NCBI GenBank assembly: GCA_963826165.1
Contig: CAWGWC010000017.1
Coordinates: 186,001 to 250,000, forward strand
Origin: JACVRW01 sp963826165
GTDB taxonomy: Bacteria; Actinomycetota; Thermoleophilia; Solirubrobacterales; Thermoleophilaceae
Length of the DNA: 64,000 bases
Reading direction: 5' to 3'
Shown here one piece after another: positions 1 through 8,444 of the stretch (the first letter of the stretch is position 1; each line of letters opens with the position of its first letter). The notes under the pieces are model-generated. The model saw nothing but the letters and a program-made list of their open reading frames with translations. It did not search any database and was not told where the DNA came from. The translations under genes were made by a program, and so were the position numbers.

Positions 1-2
1 CG

Positions 3-461
3 AGCCCACTCGAGCGCGCGGTGCTCACCTGCAAGCTGGCGGGCCTCGGGGAGAGCGCCGAGTTCTCGGATGCGCTGCTCGAGTGGGATTACGGCGAGTA
101 CGAGGGCATCACCACCAAGGAGATACGCGAGCGGCGGCCGGGCTGGTACCTGTGGCGCGACGGGGTGCCGGGTGGCGAGACCGCGGCCCAGGTGGGTGCG
201 CGCCTCGACCCGCTCGTGGAGGAGCTCAAGGGCGCGGAGGGCGACGTGGCGCTGTTCGCACACGGTCACGTCCTGCGAGTACTCACCGCCCGCTGGCTCG
301 GCCTCCCGCCCGAGGACGGCGCGCTGTTCGCCCTCGGCACCGCCACTCTCTCGGCGCTCGGCTTTGAGCGCGAAACGGCGGTGATCAGGCGGTGGAATGC
401 TCCGGTTCAGGCTTCCGGCGCCTCCGGCGATCAGCCCACCACGAGTCCGGCCGGGGCTTGA
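3..461 (+). CDS. Histidine phosphatase family protein (5' end outside window)
   Basis: The gene is cut by the left edge of the window; the frame is open from base 3. The first visible residues, SPLERAVLTCKLAG, match the segment that normally follows the N-terminal RHG catalytic motif in phosphoglycerate-mutase-like phosphatases (SPLxRAxxTA). Further on are a GGET segment and the second catalytic histidine in ALFAHGHVLRVL, followed by the typical WLGLPP. The product should be a cytoplasmic phosphomonoesterase of broad or unknown substrate. The RHG motif itself cannot be seen. The last 77 bases overlap the end of the convergent membrane-protein gene. The family call is firm, but the substrate cannot be inferred. 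Confidence 0.85.
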   Translation, partial: SPLERAVLTCKLAGLGESAEFSDALLEWDYGEYEGITTKEIRERRPGWYLWRDGVPGGETAAQVGARLDPLVEELKGAEGDVALFAHGHVLRVLTARWLGLPPEDGALFALGTATLSALGFERETAVIRRWNAPVQASGASGDQPTTSPAGA

Positions 462-1093
462 GCAGCGCCCCCACCAGGCCCACCAGCGGCACGAACAGCC
501 CGAGGATGCCGAGCAGCAGCCTGCCCTTGAGCACGGTGATCGCGGCCAGCCCTGCGCCGATCAGCTGAAGCCCGATCAAGAGCAGCGCGCTCTCGCTGCC
601 CACGAAGCCGTCGCCGCCGATGCCCAGCGCCAGGAGCAGAGCCTCTCGTATGTCGATCCAGAACTGGAGCCCGAGGAGGGTGACGACGAGGAGGGCCGCG
701 GTGAAGACACACGGCGTCGATGGACTTACGGCCCTGCTTGGCCCAGTAGACGTCCTGCACGTAGAGCCACAGCGCGAACTCGTCCAGGGTGAGACCCAGC
801 CCGATGCCGAAGGCGATGGCCGCCAGCTGCAGCCAGGGGTCGCCCAGGTCGACCGACAGGCCCAGATAGCCGGCGATCATCAGCAACAGGATGCCCCACA
901 CCATGTGGTGGATGTGCATGCCGCTCTTGGTCTCCACGTTGCCGGGCCACCAGCTGACCTGGGCCTTGATCATGTGGGTGCTGGTCCGGATGAAGCCGAA
1001 GGTGACCAGAAAGGAGAGCAGGATCAGGAAATGGATCTCCTTGCCCGCGTCCAGGATGTGCGCGTCGTACGCGTCGGCGATGTCTGACCACAT
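385..1093 (-). pseudogene. Frameshifted integral membrane protein with HIHH motif
   Basis: Reading from ATG at 1093, the protein starts MWSDIADAYDAH and has hydrophobic segments (IHFLILLSFLVTFGF, HHMVWGILLLMIAGYLGL, AAIAFGIGLGLTLDEFALW). The frame is lost after KSIDAV at about 706-712. The continuation lies one base over (FTAALLVVTLLGLQFW, then ALLLIGLQLIGAGLAAITVL, then a basic tail) and ends at 385. Removing one base from the gtgtgtc stretch joins both halves into exactly 236 codons, giving a 235-residue protein with about six membrane segments. I do not know its function. HIHH next to a membrane helix could bind metal, but this is speculation. Either a sequencing indel or a real mutation explains the break. 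Confidence 0.7.
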
Positions 1094-1237
1094 GGCTTCC
1101 ACTGTGCTCTCGAACGGCCGAGTGCCCGGGGAAGTATGGCGCGAGCGGCGGCGCAGCGGGCGCACTGCAGCCCGCCCCGCATGCTTTTCTGGCGTAGTGC
1201 GATGCCGCGCATGCCTGCAGCCCTTCGTTTCGCTCGC

Positions 1238-2257
1238 ATGGCGGGCTCCTCGATCGCGGCGCCCGGCGCCGCGGCGTGGGTCACCGACTTCCTGAACGCG
1301 GCCCACTACGCGCGTCCGGAGAGCGAGCGGGAGCTTCGCGATCTGCGCCTGGCCCAGGGAATCGTCGCCACGCGCTGGGCCGGCCACCGCGGGCGCCGCC
1401 TGGGCGCGCGCGACGTGTTCGCCCTGAACCGGGCCTACAGGGGTTTTCGGCTCCGGCAGCGTGGCCGCCTCGACCGGCGCGCGCTGCTCACGGGCGCTCG
1501 CAGCCTGCTCGGCGACTGGTTCCCCGCGGCGTGGGCCGACGACGAGCGTCGCGCCCACGGCATCGCCTTCGAATCTCCGGCGGCGCGCCGCGCCTACCGC
1601 CCCGAGGAGCGCCTGCGCCGTGCGGCTCTCGGACCGCTCACACCCCCGGTCGATACCCCGGCCAGCCAGCACTGGGCCACCTACGATCCGGTCGCGCTGC
1701 CCGATCCCGACGCGGCGCTCGAGCTGCTCCTCGAGCCGGCGCGCTGGCCTGACATCGGCGCCGTGGGCGGACGTTTCACCGCTCTGCGCAGCGGGGGGCT
1801 CGCGGGACAGACGTTCGAGATCGAGGTCAGCGCCGAGCCGTCACCTCGGTCACCCGTCTTCACCCGCGCCTACGTGTCGTGCACGTCACTGCATACGCGC
1901 GGCGATGCCGGCCTGGGTGACGCCGTGGCCGATCTCTGCGATCGCTACCGGTCGGGCGCCGGCGCGGATGCGCGCCCGGTGCTGCCCGACGGTGCGGACC
2001 CGCTCGCGCTCGTGGTGCTCACCACCCACGAAGGTCATTTCCTCGGGCGGGCGCTGTCGCACCTGCTCGTCTGGCGCGACGCCGAGGGAGCCTGGATCCG
2101 CGACGTCGGGGCGTGGGACCGGCTCCCGCCGCACCTGGCCGCCACCTACGCGGCGGCGGGCCGGGTGGCCCAGAAGCGCTTTTGGGGGCCGGAACCGCCC
2201 GATCGCAGCATGTTGGCTCAGCTGGCCCTCGTATCGAGCGGACGGACCGCCGTGTAG
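1238..2257 (+). CDS. Conserved hypothetical protein upstream of cydAB
   Basis: This soluble-looking protein of about 339 residues has no signal peptide or membrane helix. The N-terminal part (AWVTDFLNAAHYARPESER and a following Arg-rich stretch) looks like a recognisable actinobacterial hypothetical family, but I cannot name a function. The C-terminal half has regular secondary-structure patterning with a single HEGHF-type segment (TTHEGHFLGRALSHLLVW). The frame is open from 1136, and ATG codons at 1202, 1211 and 1238 are possible starts. None has a good ribosome site; 1238 is chosen because recognisable sequence begins just after it. It ends 21 bases before cydA, so co-transcription with the oxidase is likely. 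Confidence 0.65.
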   Translation: MAGSSIAAPGAAAWVTDFLNAAHYARPESERELRDLRLAQGIVATRWAGHRGRRLGARDVFALNRAYRGFRLRQRGRLDRRALLTGARSLLGDWFPAAWADDERRAHGIAFESPAARRAYRPEERLRRAALGPLTPPVDTPASQHWATYDPVALPDPDAALELLLEPARWPDIGAVGGRFTALRSGGLAGQTFEIEVSAEPSPRSPVFTRAYVSCTSLHTRGDAGLGDAVADLCDRYRSGAGADARPVLPDGADPLALVVLTTHEGHFLGRALSHLLVWRDAEGAWIRDVGAWDRLPPHLAATYAAAGRVAQKRFWGPEPPDRSMLAQLALVSSGRTAV

Positions 2258-2278
2258 GGCAAGTGGTAGGACTTACGC

Positions 2279-3619
2279 ATGATCGACGGCGTCCTCGGCG
2301 GGCCGGTCGAGCAGGAGTACCTGCTTCAGGCCCGTCAGATGCAGGCGCTGTCGCTGGCGGTGCACATCCCGCTGGTCTGCTTCGGCATCGCCTTCCCGGC
2401 GATGGTCGTGTTCCTCGAGGGTCTGTGGTTACGGACGGGCGACCCGCTCTACAAGGCCCTGGCCAAGCGCTGGTCTCACGCGATGCTGATCCTGTTCGCG
2501 ATCGGCGTGGTCACCGGCACGATCCTGTCCTTCGAGCTGGGACTTCTGTGGCCGGAGTTCATGGCCACCTTCGGCGACGTGTTCGGCGTGGCCTTCGGAC
2601 TCGAGGGATTCTCGTTCTTCCTGGAGGCGATCTTCATCGCCATATACGTCTACGGCTGGGATCGCCTGCCGCCGCGCGTGCACATCCTGTGCGGCTTCCC
2701 GATCATCATCGCGGGGATCACCGGGGCGTTCTTCGTGATCTCGGTGAACGGCTGGATGAACGACCCCACCGGCTTCCGGGTGGAGAACGGCGAGATCACC
2801 GACATCAGGCCCTTCGAGGCGCTGTTCAACAGCAACATGTGGCACGAGATGGTCCACATGTACCTGGCCGGGATCATCGTCGCGGGGTTCCTGGTGGCCT
2901 CCGTTTACGCGGTGGGCTGGCTGCGAGGCAACCGCGAGCGGCGCCACCGCGTGGGCCTGGTCGTCGCGCTCACCTTCGCCGCGGTGGCGGCGCCCGCCCA
3001 GCTCCTGGTGGGTGACTGGGCCGCGCGCACCGTGGCCGACAACCAGCCCACCAAGCTCGCGATATTCGAGGGTCTGGCCGAGACCGAGAAGGGCGCCCCG
3101 CTCCACCTCCTCGGCATCTACGAGGACGGCGAGGTCAAGTACGGCATCGCCTTCCCGAAGCTCCTCTCGGTGCTGGCCTACCACGACCCGAACGCGACCG
3201 TGCAGGGGATGGACGCGGCCGTCGGTGGCGCCGACGGCATTCCCACCACCACCGGGATCAACATCGTCCGCCTGTCGTTCCAGGCCATGGTGTTCATCGG
3301 CACCTTCCTGGCTGCGCTCGGCGCGTTCTATCTGTTCGTGGCCTGGCGCAAGCGCCGGTTGCCGAGCTCGCCCTGGTTCATGCGCGCGCTGGCGGTTGCG
3401 GGCCCGTTGTCGGTGGTGGCCCTGATCTGCGGCTGGATCACCACCGAGGTGGGCCGCCAGCCCTGGATCGTCTACGAGATCATGCGTACCGAGCAGGCGG
3501 TGACCGGTGCTGAGGGGATCCCGGTGGGCTACGCCACGCTCGTGGTCGTCTACCTGGGGCTGGCGGTGATCGCGGGCGTGATGCTGCGCCGGCTGGCGCG
3601 CCGCCCGATGGAGGTCTGA
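2279..3619 (+). CDS. cydA: Cytochrome bd ubiquinol/menaquinol oxidase subunit I
   Basis: The 446-residue product is the quinol-oxidising, haem-bearing subunit of the bd-type terminal oxidase in the cytoplasmic membrane. It reduces oxygen to water with high affinity and without proton pumping. Diagnostic features are the N-terminal RxQM-ALSLAVH segment with the haem-ligand histidine, SNMWHEMVHMY with the second histidine, and the C-terminal signature GWITTEVGRQPWIVYEIMRT. About nine membrane helices can be seen. The periplasmic Q-loop around QPTKLAIFEGL is short, as in the non-extended form of the family. A purine-rich gtagga lies upstream of the ATG. cydB follows after two bases; no cydC/cydD assembly genes are in this window. 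Confidence 0.97.
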   Translation: MIDGVLGGPVEQEYLLQARQMQALSLAVHIPLVCFGIAFPAMVVFLEGLWLRTGDPLYKALAKRWSHAMLILFAIGVVTGTILSFELGLLWPEFMATFGDVFGVAFGLEGFSFFLEAIFIAIYVYGWDRLPPRVHILCGFPIIIAGITGAFFVISVNGWMNDPTGFRVENGEITDIRPFEALFNSNMWHEMVHMYLAGIIVAGFLVASVYAVGWLRGNRERRHRVGLVVALTFAAVAAPAQLLVGDWAARTVADNQPTKLAIFEGLAETEKGAPLHLLGIYEDGEVKYGIAFPKLLSVLAYHDPNATVQGMDAAVGGADGIPTTTGINIVRLSFQAMVFIGTFLAALGAFYLFVAWRKRRLPSSPWFMRALAVAGPLSVVALICGWITTEVGRQPWIVYEIMRTEQAVTGAEGIPVGYATLVVVYLGLAVIAGVMLRRLARRPMEV

Positions 3620-3621
3620 CG

Positions 3622-4623
3622 GTGCTCGCGGACCTGGCCGCCGTGCTCGTGGCCGTCGGGCTGTCCGCCTACCTGGTGTTGGGCGGCGCGGACTTCGGTA
3701 CCGGGATCTGGGATCTCACGGCGCGCGACGAGGCGCTGCGGGCGCGCATCAAGAACTCGATGTCGCCGGTGTGGGAGGCCAACCACGTATGGCTGATCTT
3801 CATCCTGGTGATCATGTGGACCGCCTTCCCGGAGGCGTTCGGCTCGATCATGTCCACGATGGCCATTCCGATGTTCCTCGCGGCCGTGGGGATCATCCTG
3901 CGCGGGGCGGCGTTCGCGCTGCGCGGTGAGGCCGCCACGATGGCCGAGCGGCGGGTGCTCGGCGCGGTGTTCGCGCTGTCCTCGCTCCTGGTTCCATTCT
4001 TCCTCGGCACAGTTGTGGGGGGAATCGCCTCGGGACGGGTGCCGGTGGGCAACGCGGCGGGCGACGAGCTGACGGCTTGGGCCAACGAGACCTCGCTGAT
4101 GGTCGGGCTGATCTCGATCACCACGGGCGCCCATCTCGCCGCGGTCTTTCTGGGCGCCGACGCGCGCCGCGCCGGGCAGGACCAGCTGGTGAACGCCTTC
4201 CGGGTGCGGGCGCTGGGCTCGGGCCTCGTGGCGGGCGTCTTCGCCATCATCGGGCTGATCGTGGTGCGCTCGGACGTGCCCGACCTCTACGACGGGCTGA
4301 CCTCCGGAGCCGGCCTCGTCTTCGTGCTCCTGTCGGCCGTGGCGGGAGTGGCCACGCTCGCGCTCGAGTGGCGCGAGCGCTTCGAGGCCGCGCGCTGGAC
4401 GGTGGCCGTGGCGGTGGCCGCGATCGTGGCGGGCCTCGTGGCGGCTCAGCAGCCCTACCTGCTTCCACCCGACCTCACGGTGGCCGACGCTGCGGCGTCC
4501 GACGCCACACTCGGCGCCCTCCTGGGCTGCGTGGCCATCGGCCTGTGCATCCTCGTCCCTGCTCTCGTGTGGCTGTTTCGCCTGACGCTTCGCGGCGAGC
4601 TCGACAAGAGCTCGAACGCATGA
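3622..4623 (+). CDS. cydB: Cytochrome bd oxidase subunit II
   Basis: The 333-residue membrane protein starts with GTG two bases after the cydA stop. Hallmarks are GGADFGTGIWDL near the N-terminus and SPVWEANHVWLIF, both standard in CydB, plus eight to nine hydrophobic helices. CydB stabilises the haem-bearing CydA and completes the oxidase. The tight spacing shows translation from one message. The stop overlaps the start of the next small membrane gene in an ATGA arrangement. Confidence 0.97.
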   Translation: MLADLAAVLVAVGLSAYLVLGGADFGTGIWDLTARDEALRARIKNSMSPVWEANHVWLIFILVIMWTAFPEAFGSIMSTMAIPMFLAAVGIILRGAAFALRGEAATMAERRVLGAVFALSSLLVPFFLGTVVGGIASGRVPVGNAAGDELTAWANETSLMVGLISITTGAHLAAVFLGADARRAGQDQLVNAFRVRALGSGLVAGVFAIIGLIVVRSDVPDLYDGLTSGAGLVFVLLSAVAGVATLALEWRERFEAARWTVAVAVAAIVAGLVAAQQPYLLPPDLTVADAAASDATLGALLGCVAIGLCILVPALVWLFRLTLRGELDKSSNA

Positions 4624-4793
4624 CCCGGACGCTGATCCTGTTCGGCCTCGGCTCGGCTCTGCTGTTTCCCTTCGACGCCACGATCACGATCATCTTGGGG
4701 ATCCTGCTGCTGCTGGCCTCGATCGTGTCCGGCGTGTTCGCGGTGGCCAACCCGAGCTTCCTCGAGGGCGACGAGCAGCCGCCGCCCGGCTAG
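4620..4793 (+). CDS. Small two-helix membrane protein after cydB
   Basis: This 57-residue protein begins at the ATGA overlap with the cydB stop, which argues for real, coupled translation. It has two hydrophobic stretches (LILFGLGSALLFPFDAT and ITIILGILLLLASIVSGVF) and an acidic Pro-rich tail. Small membrane subunits such as CydX accompany bd oxidases in other bacteria, so an accessory role is plausible. CydX is usually a single helix, however, and I see no specific similarity. The gene ends four bases into the convergent nucleotidase gene. Confidence 0.7.
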   Translation: MTRTLILFGLGSALLFPFDATITIILGILLLLASIVSGVFAVANPSFLEGDEQPPPG

Positions 4794-6226
4794 CGGGCGA
4801 GCTCCTCGCGCGAGCGCCCGAGCCAGGTCACCAGGGCCTCGAGATCGGTGCCGATCCGCTCTGCGTCCGAGCCGCGCCCGAAGGCACGGAATCGCGGAGC
4901 GGCGGCCAGCACCGCGTTCACCGCGACGCTGTAGGTGCCGTCCGGGACGACGTTTTCGAGCCCGCTCTCCGCGAGCTCCACGGACCCGCGCGAACGCCAG
5001 GCCTCGAGCACGTCACGGCCGCTCATATTCATCCGCACGATCGGGTGCTCGTAGGCGTGCACCAGGAAGGCCTCCGCGTAGGTGACCTCGCCCGCCTCCA
5101 TGCCCGGCCGCCGCGTGTTGCCCGGGTTGACGAAGGCCACATCGGCATCGGCGAACGAGCGCTGTGCGTCGGCCACCACCTCGCTCAGCTCGTCCTGATC
5201 GAGCGCGGCGGCCAACTCGCCGACCACGCGGTCGCCGATCGGCTCGACCGCCCGGGCGTAGCCGGCCACCAGGCCGGCCAGCCCGGGGTGCGGAGCAATC
5301 CCGTCGTGGGTGGTGGCCGGCAGCTCGGCCGACTTGCGCACCACGTCGCCGGTGACCCGGTCCACCCCGAGACGAACGCGGTCGTAGCCGGTGCCGTAGG
5401 CGAGCGACTCCACCACGAGCTTGTCCTCGACCGTGAAGTTGAGGCGCGAGTGGGTGTGCCCCGCAACGACCACGTCGACCGAGTCGTCCATCTGGGCGGT
5501 CTCCTCGGCGATCTCGCCCGCGGCCGCCTCGCCCTTCTGGAAGGCGCCCGAGTGAGCCAGCACCACAATCGCCTCCACGCCCTCGGCGCGCAGTTGCGGC
5601 ACCCAGCGGTTGACCGCCTGCGAAATGTCGAGGAAGCGGTACTCGCGCTTGAACTCCGGCAGCAGCCAGATGGGAGTCTCGTCGGTGGTCACGCCGATGA
5701 AGCCCACCCGCACCCCGGCTCGCTCGATCACGCGGTAGGGCGGGAGAAAGGTCTCGCCGGTGGCCGGATCGATGGTGTTGGCGGCCAGCCACTGGTAGCG
5801 CGAGCCCCTCAGCGCCCGCAGCAGCTCGGCCCCGCCCTCGTCGAACTCGTGGTTGCCCACCGCGCCCACGTCGAAGCCCATCATGTTGGTGGCGTCGATC
5901 GCCGGCTCGTCCTCGAAGTGGCTAGAGATCAGCGGCGAGGCCCCGATCATGTCGCCGGCGTGGACCCGGATCGTGCGGCCCGGATGCGAGCGCGCCGCGC
6001 GGTCGAGGTGCGCGCCGAGCCAGGCGGCGCCGCCGAGGCCCGGCTCCGGCGGCTCCAGATGACCGTGGAAGTCGTTGACGCCCAGCAGCTGGAGGTCCAC
6101 CACCCGTCCCTGCGGCTGGGCGGGAGGCTCATCGGCGCCGGCGTTCAGCCCCAGTAGCGCCACCAGCACCGCCCCCGCGAACGCAGCCGCCCCGGGCAGG
6201 AGGTGGCGGCGGTCGGGCACGCGCAT
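4790..6226 (-). CDS. Secreted 5'-nucleotidase / UshA-like metallophosphatase
   Basis: The 478-residue protein has an N-terminal signal sequence (basic MRVPDRRHLL, then AFAGAVLVALLGLNAGA). A calcineurin-like catalytic domain follows, with the metal ligands in order: LLGVNDFHGHL, HAGDMIGASP, GNHEFDEGG, VLAHSGAF and VVAGHTHSRLN. The C-terminal third is the 5'-nucleotidase C domain (FVNPGNTRRPG, then the YSVAVNAVLA region). It should hydrolyse nucleotides or similar phosphoesters outside the membrane, recovering phosphate or nucleosides. The start ATG is at 6226; there is no clear ribosome site. It is convergent with the cyd operon and probably transcribed alone. Confidence 0.9.
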   Translation of the reverse strand: MRVPDRRHLLPGAAAFAGAVLVALLGLNAGADEPPAQPQGRVVDLQLLGVNDFHGHLEPPEPGLGGAAWLGAHLDRAARSHPGRTIRVHAGDMIGASPLISSHFEDEPAIDATNMMGFDVGAVGNHEFDEGGAELLRALRGSRYQWLAANTIDPATGETFLPPYRVIERAGVRVGFIGVTTDETPIWLLPEFKREYRFLDISQAVNRWVPQLRAEGVEAIVVLAHSGAFQKGEAAAGEIAEETAQMDDSVDVVVAGHTHSRLNFTVEDKLVVESLAYGTGYDRVRLGVDRVTGDVVRKSAELPATTHDGIAPHPGLAGLVAGYARAVEPIGDRVVGELAAALDQDELSEVVADAQRSFADADVAFVNPGNTRRPGMEAGEVTYAEAFLVHAYEHPIVRMNMSGRDVLEAWRSRGSVELAESGLENVVPDGTYSVAVNAVLAAAPRFRAFGRGSDAERIGTDLEALVTWLGRSREELAR

Positions 6227-6302
6227 CGAGGGCCAACTTAGGCGGCCTTTGCAGGACTTTTGTCACCGACCCATGTCGATGACGTGAAGCGGCTGTGAAG
6301 CT

Positions 6303-7695
6303 TCAGTCGCCCTCGGCCAGCTCGTGGCCGAGCCCGCCGAAGCCCGCCACACCGCCGTCATCGACGTGGATCACCCGGCGCGCCCCGTAGGCGGCCAGCA
6401 GGCTCGCGGCCGTGGCACTGCGCTGACCCGAGGCGCAGATGGCGGCCACCGGCCGCTCAGGGTCGATGCCGTCGGGCAGCTGGTGGATGTCGTGGTAGGG
6501 CGTGTGTGACGAGCCGGGGATGTGACCCTTCCGCCACTCGTCGAGCTCGCGCACGTCGAGGATCTGAAGTTCACCGGCCTCATCGCCGTCGACGCTGGCG
6601 GCCAGCTCCTCCACGGTCCAGCGGGCGATCGAGGCCACCTCCCGGCGCTCGGCACGCCAGCTCGTCATCCCGCCGGAGAGGAAGCCGCCCAGCGTTCGCA
6701 CCCCGACGGCGGTGGCCAGCAGCGCCGCTCTGCGTGCGTCCTCGTCGTCGCGGCCCACGAGGACGATCTCCTGCGCCGGGTCGGCCACCCAGGACAGCTT
6801 GGTGCCGAAGCCCTGGCTCAGCATGGTGATGCAGACGGCGCCGGGGATGTGCGCCTCGTCGAACTGAAGCGCCGTGCGGACGTCCACGATCATCGCGCCC
6901 GCCGCGCGTCGCTGCTCGACCTGACGCGGCGTGAGGGGCATCAGCTCGACGCCCGTCACCAGCGGCGGGCCTCGGTTGAGATCGACCACCGCGCTGAAGT
7001 TCGGCGGCTGCGGACCGAGGCCGGCAAGGGCGCCCTCGACGAAGCGACTCTCGTCGTCGTATTGCAGCATCGGGTTGTGGCGGCGCTCGTAGCCGATCGT
7101 CGACGAGACCTTCATGTCCATCCCCGGGCCGCCGCAGAGGGACCCGCCGAGATGCCCGGGCCAGACCTCTGTCTCCGGAGCCAGGCCGAGCAGTCGCTCG
7201 TGCAGGCTGCGGAAGATCTCCCGGGCGCCCTGTTCGCGCTCGATGGCCAGGTCGGGCCGCGCCGAGTCGCCCACGAACAGGCTGTCGCCGGTGAGGACCG
7301 CCCACGGCTCGTCGCCGCGAGCCGTGTCGATGAGCGCGAAGGCGGTGTGCTCGGGCCGATGGCCCGGAGTGTGGATCGCTCGAATGACGAGTGCGCCCGA
7401 GCTCGAGCTCCCAGCCGTCGTCGAAGGCATCGTGGTCGTACTCGGGCTCGGCCAAGCGGTGGATGTGGATGGTGGCCCCGGCAGCGGCTGCGAGCCGGCC
7501 GTGGCCGGACACGTGGTCGGCGTGGTTGTGGGTCTCGAGCACATGATCGATCTGGACGCCGAGGTAGCGGGCCAGCTCGAGGTACTCACCGATCTCGAAG
7601 CGTGGATCGACCACTGCGACGACGCCGGCGGCGTAGTCGCCGACGAAGTAGGACGCACAGCCCAGGTCGTCGTGGGTGATCTGGCGAAAGATCAC
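6303..7695 (-). pseudogene. Frameshifted MBL-fold/double-rhodanese protein (persulfide dioxygenase-like)
   Basis: Translation from GTG 7695 (preceded by aaagga) gives the start of a metallo-beta-lactamase domain, with the metal motif ETHNHADHVSGHG. The frame breaks after DDGWELELG at about 7393-7400. The next frame continues the same domain (LVIRAIHTPGHRPEHTAF, TGDSLFVGDSARPDL, VWPGHLGGSLCG) and then two rhodanese domains. The first (DVRTALQFDEAHIPGAV) lacks an active cysteine. The second has the CASGQRS active loop near the C-terminus. Deleting one base gives exactly 464 codons, a 463-residue protein. By family, such proteins oxidise glutathione or other persulfides in sulfide detoxification. 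The break may be a sequencing error. Confidence 0.85.
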
Positions 7696-7775
7696 AAAAG
7701 CATCCTTTCAGGCACCGCAAAACACGAGAATCAGGCGTAGAATCGGTACGCAGGGGTACCACAGACGGGGGAACG

Positions 7776-7976
7776 ATGGTCGAAGGCAGGAAACTGAGTG
7801 AGCAGTTGTGCGACGACGCTGTCGCGCCGCTCGAGAGCGACGTTCCGGACGAGATGTCGCTCGGCGAGTGGAGCGAGCAGCGACGGCCACCAGCCAAGCG
7901 CAAGTGGCCGCTTCGCCGGCGGGTGCGCCAGACGAAGCCGGATCAGGCCTCAGCGGTCCGCGGCGACGCGGGGTAG
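7776..7976 (+). CDS. Possible small basic protein
   Basis: This 66-codon frame starts with ATG seven bases after a strong purine run (gggggaa), the only reason it is listed. The predicted protein is acidic at first and then strongly basic (RRPPAKRKWPLRRRVRQ). It has no membrane segment and no domain I recognise. It lies in the gap divergent from the MBL/rhodanese gene, and its last 27 bases overlap the end of the convergent SnoaL-like gene. It could be spurious. Confidence 0.35.
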   Translation: MVEGRKLSEQLCDDAVAPLESDVPDEMSLGEWSEQRRPPAKRKWPLRRRVRQTKPDQASAVRGDAG

Positions 7977-8351
7977 CGTGCTGGAGCTGAAGCTCGCGTA
8001 CTCGGTGTGCGAGTCGACCTGCTTTCCGGCCAGCAGCCGAACCAGCGAGATGCCTGCGTAGCACGGCGCGCCGTCTGGTGAGGAGGTCGTGGCTCGCCAG
8101 CGAACAGCCACCAGGTCGTCCTCCGCGATCTGATCCTCGATCTTCACGTATAGGTCTGGATGGGCGCGGCGGCCGCACGACACGAGCCGGCGCAGACCCT
8201 CCGGTCCGAGAATCTCGCGGTCGGCGTGTGAGACGCGGCCGATGTAGTCGTCGGCCACCAGCTCGTCGATCAGCTCGAGTCGCCCTTCGTTCCATACCGC
8301 CTCGACGAACAGCCTGACCTTTCGCTTGTTGAGGTCGCTGGCGCTGTCCAC
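7950..8351 (-). CDS. SnoaL-like / NTF2-fold protein
   Basis: A 133-residue protein of typical SnoaL-like length. It shows the family pattern: N-terminal helix with RLFVEAVWNEGRLELIDEL, then ADDYIGR, GPEGLRRLV, HPDLYVKIEDQIAEDDLVAVRWRAT, and a C-terminal strand with EYASF. These small alpha+beta-barrel proteins bind or isomerise hydrophobic small molecules, but many have no known substrate. It is divergent from the LuxR-type regulator. No cofactor motif is expected. Confidence 0.8.
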   Translation of the reverse strand: MDSASDLNKRKVRLFVEAVWNEGRLELIDELVADDYIGRVSHADREILGPEGLRRLVSCGRRAHPDLYVKIEDQIAEDDLVAVRWRATTSSPDGAPCYAGISLVRLLAGKQVDSHTEYASFSSSTLPRVAADR

Positions 8352-8408
8352 TGCACAACACGATGTCGACGCGGAGCGGCGTCCGCAATGGAGGAACCCC
8401 GAGTGTTT

Positions 8409-8420
8409 CCCCCCGGGTTT
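8409..8420. promoter_or_regulatory. 12-bp GC-rich motif, inverted copy of that at 11293-11304
   Basis: The 12-mer ccccccgggttt lies 25 bases before the LuxR-type regulator start, in the gap to the divergent SnoaL-like gene. Its exact reverse complement, aaacccgggggg, occurs at 11293-11304 upstream of the MMPL gene. A shared motif before both a regulator and its neighbour suggests a binding site. Low complexity in GC-rich DNA makes chance possible. Confidence 0.35.
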
Positions 8421-8444
8421 CGTATCCCGGTGTGACCGGCCGCG

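Noticed and set aside
431..1672. 413-residue protein covering the whole open frame on the minus strand
   Set aside because: Only the part after Met at 1093 looks like a membrane protein; the first 193 residues are antisense to another gene and the end is out of frame.
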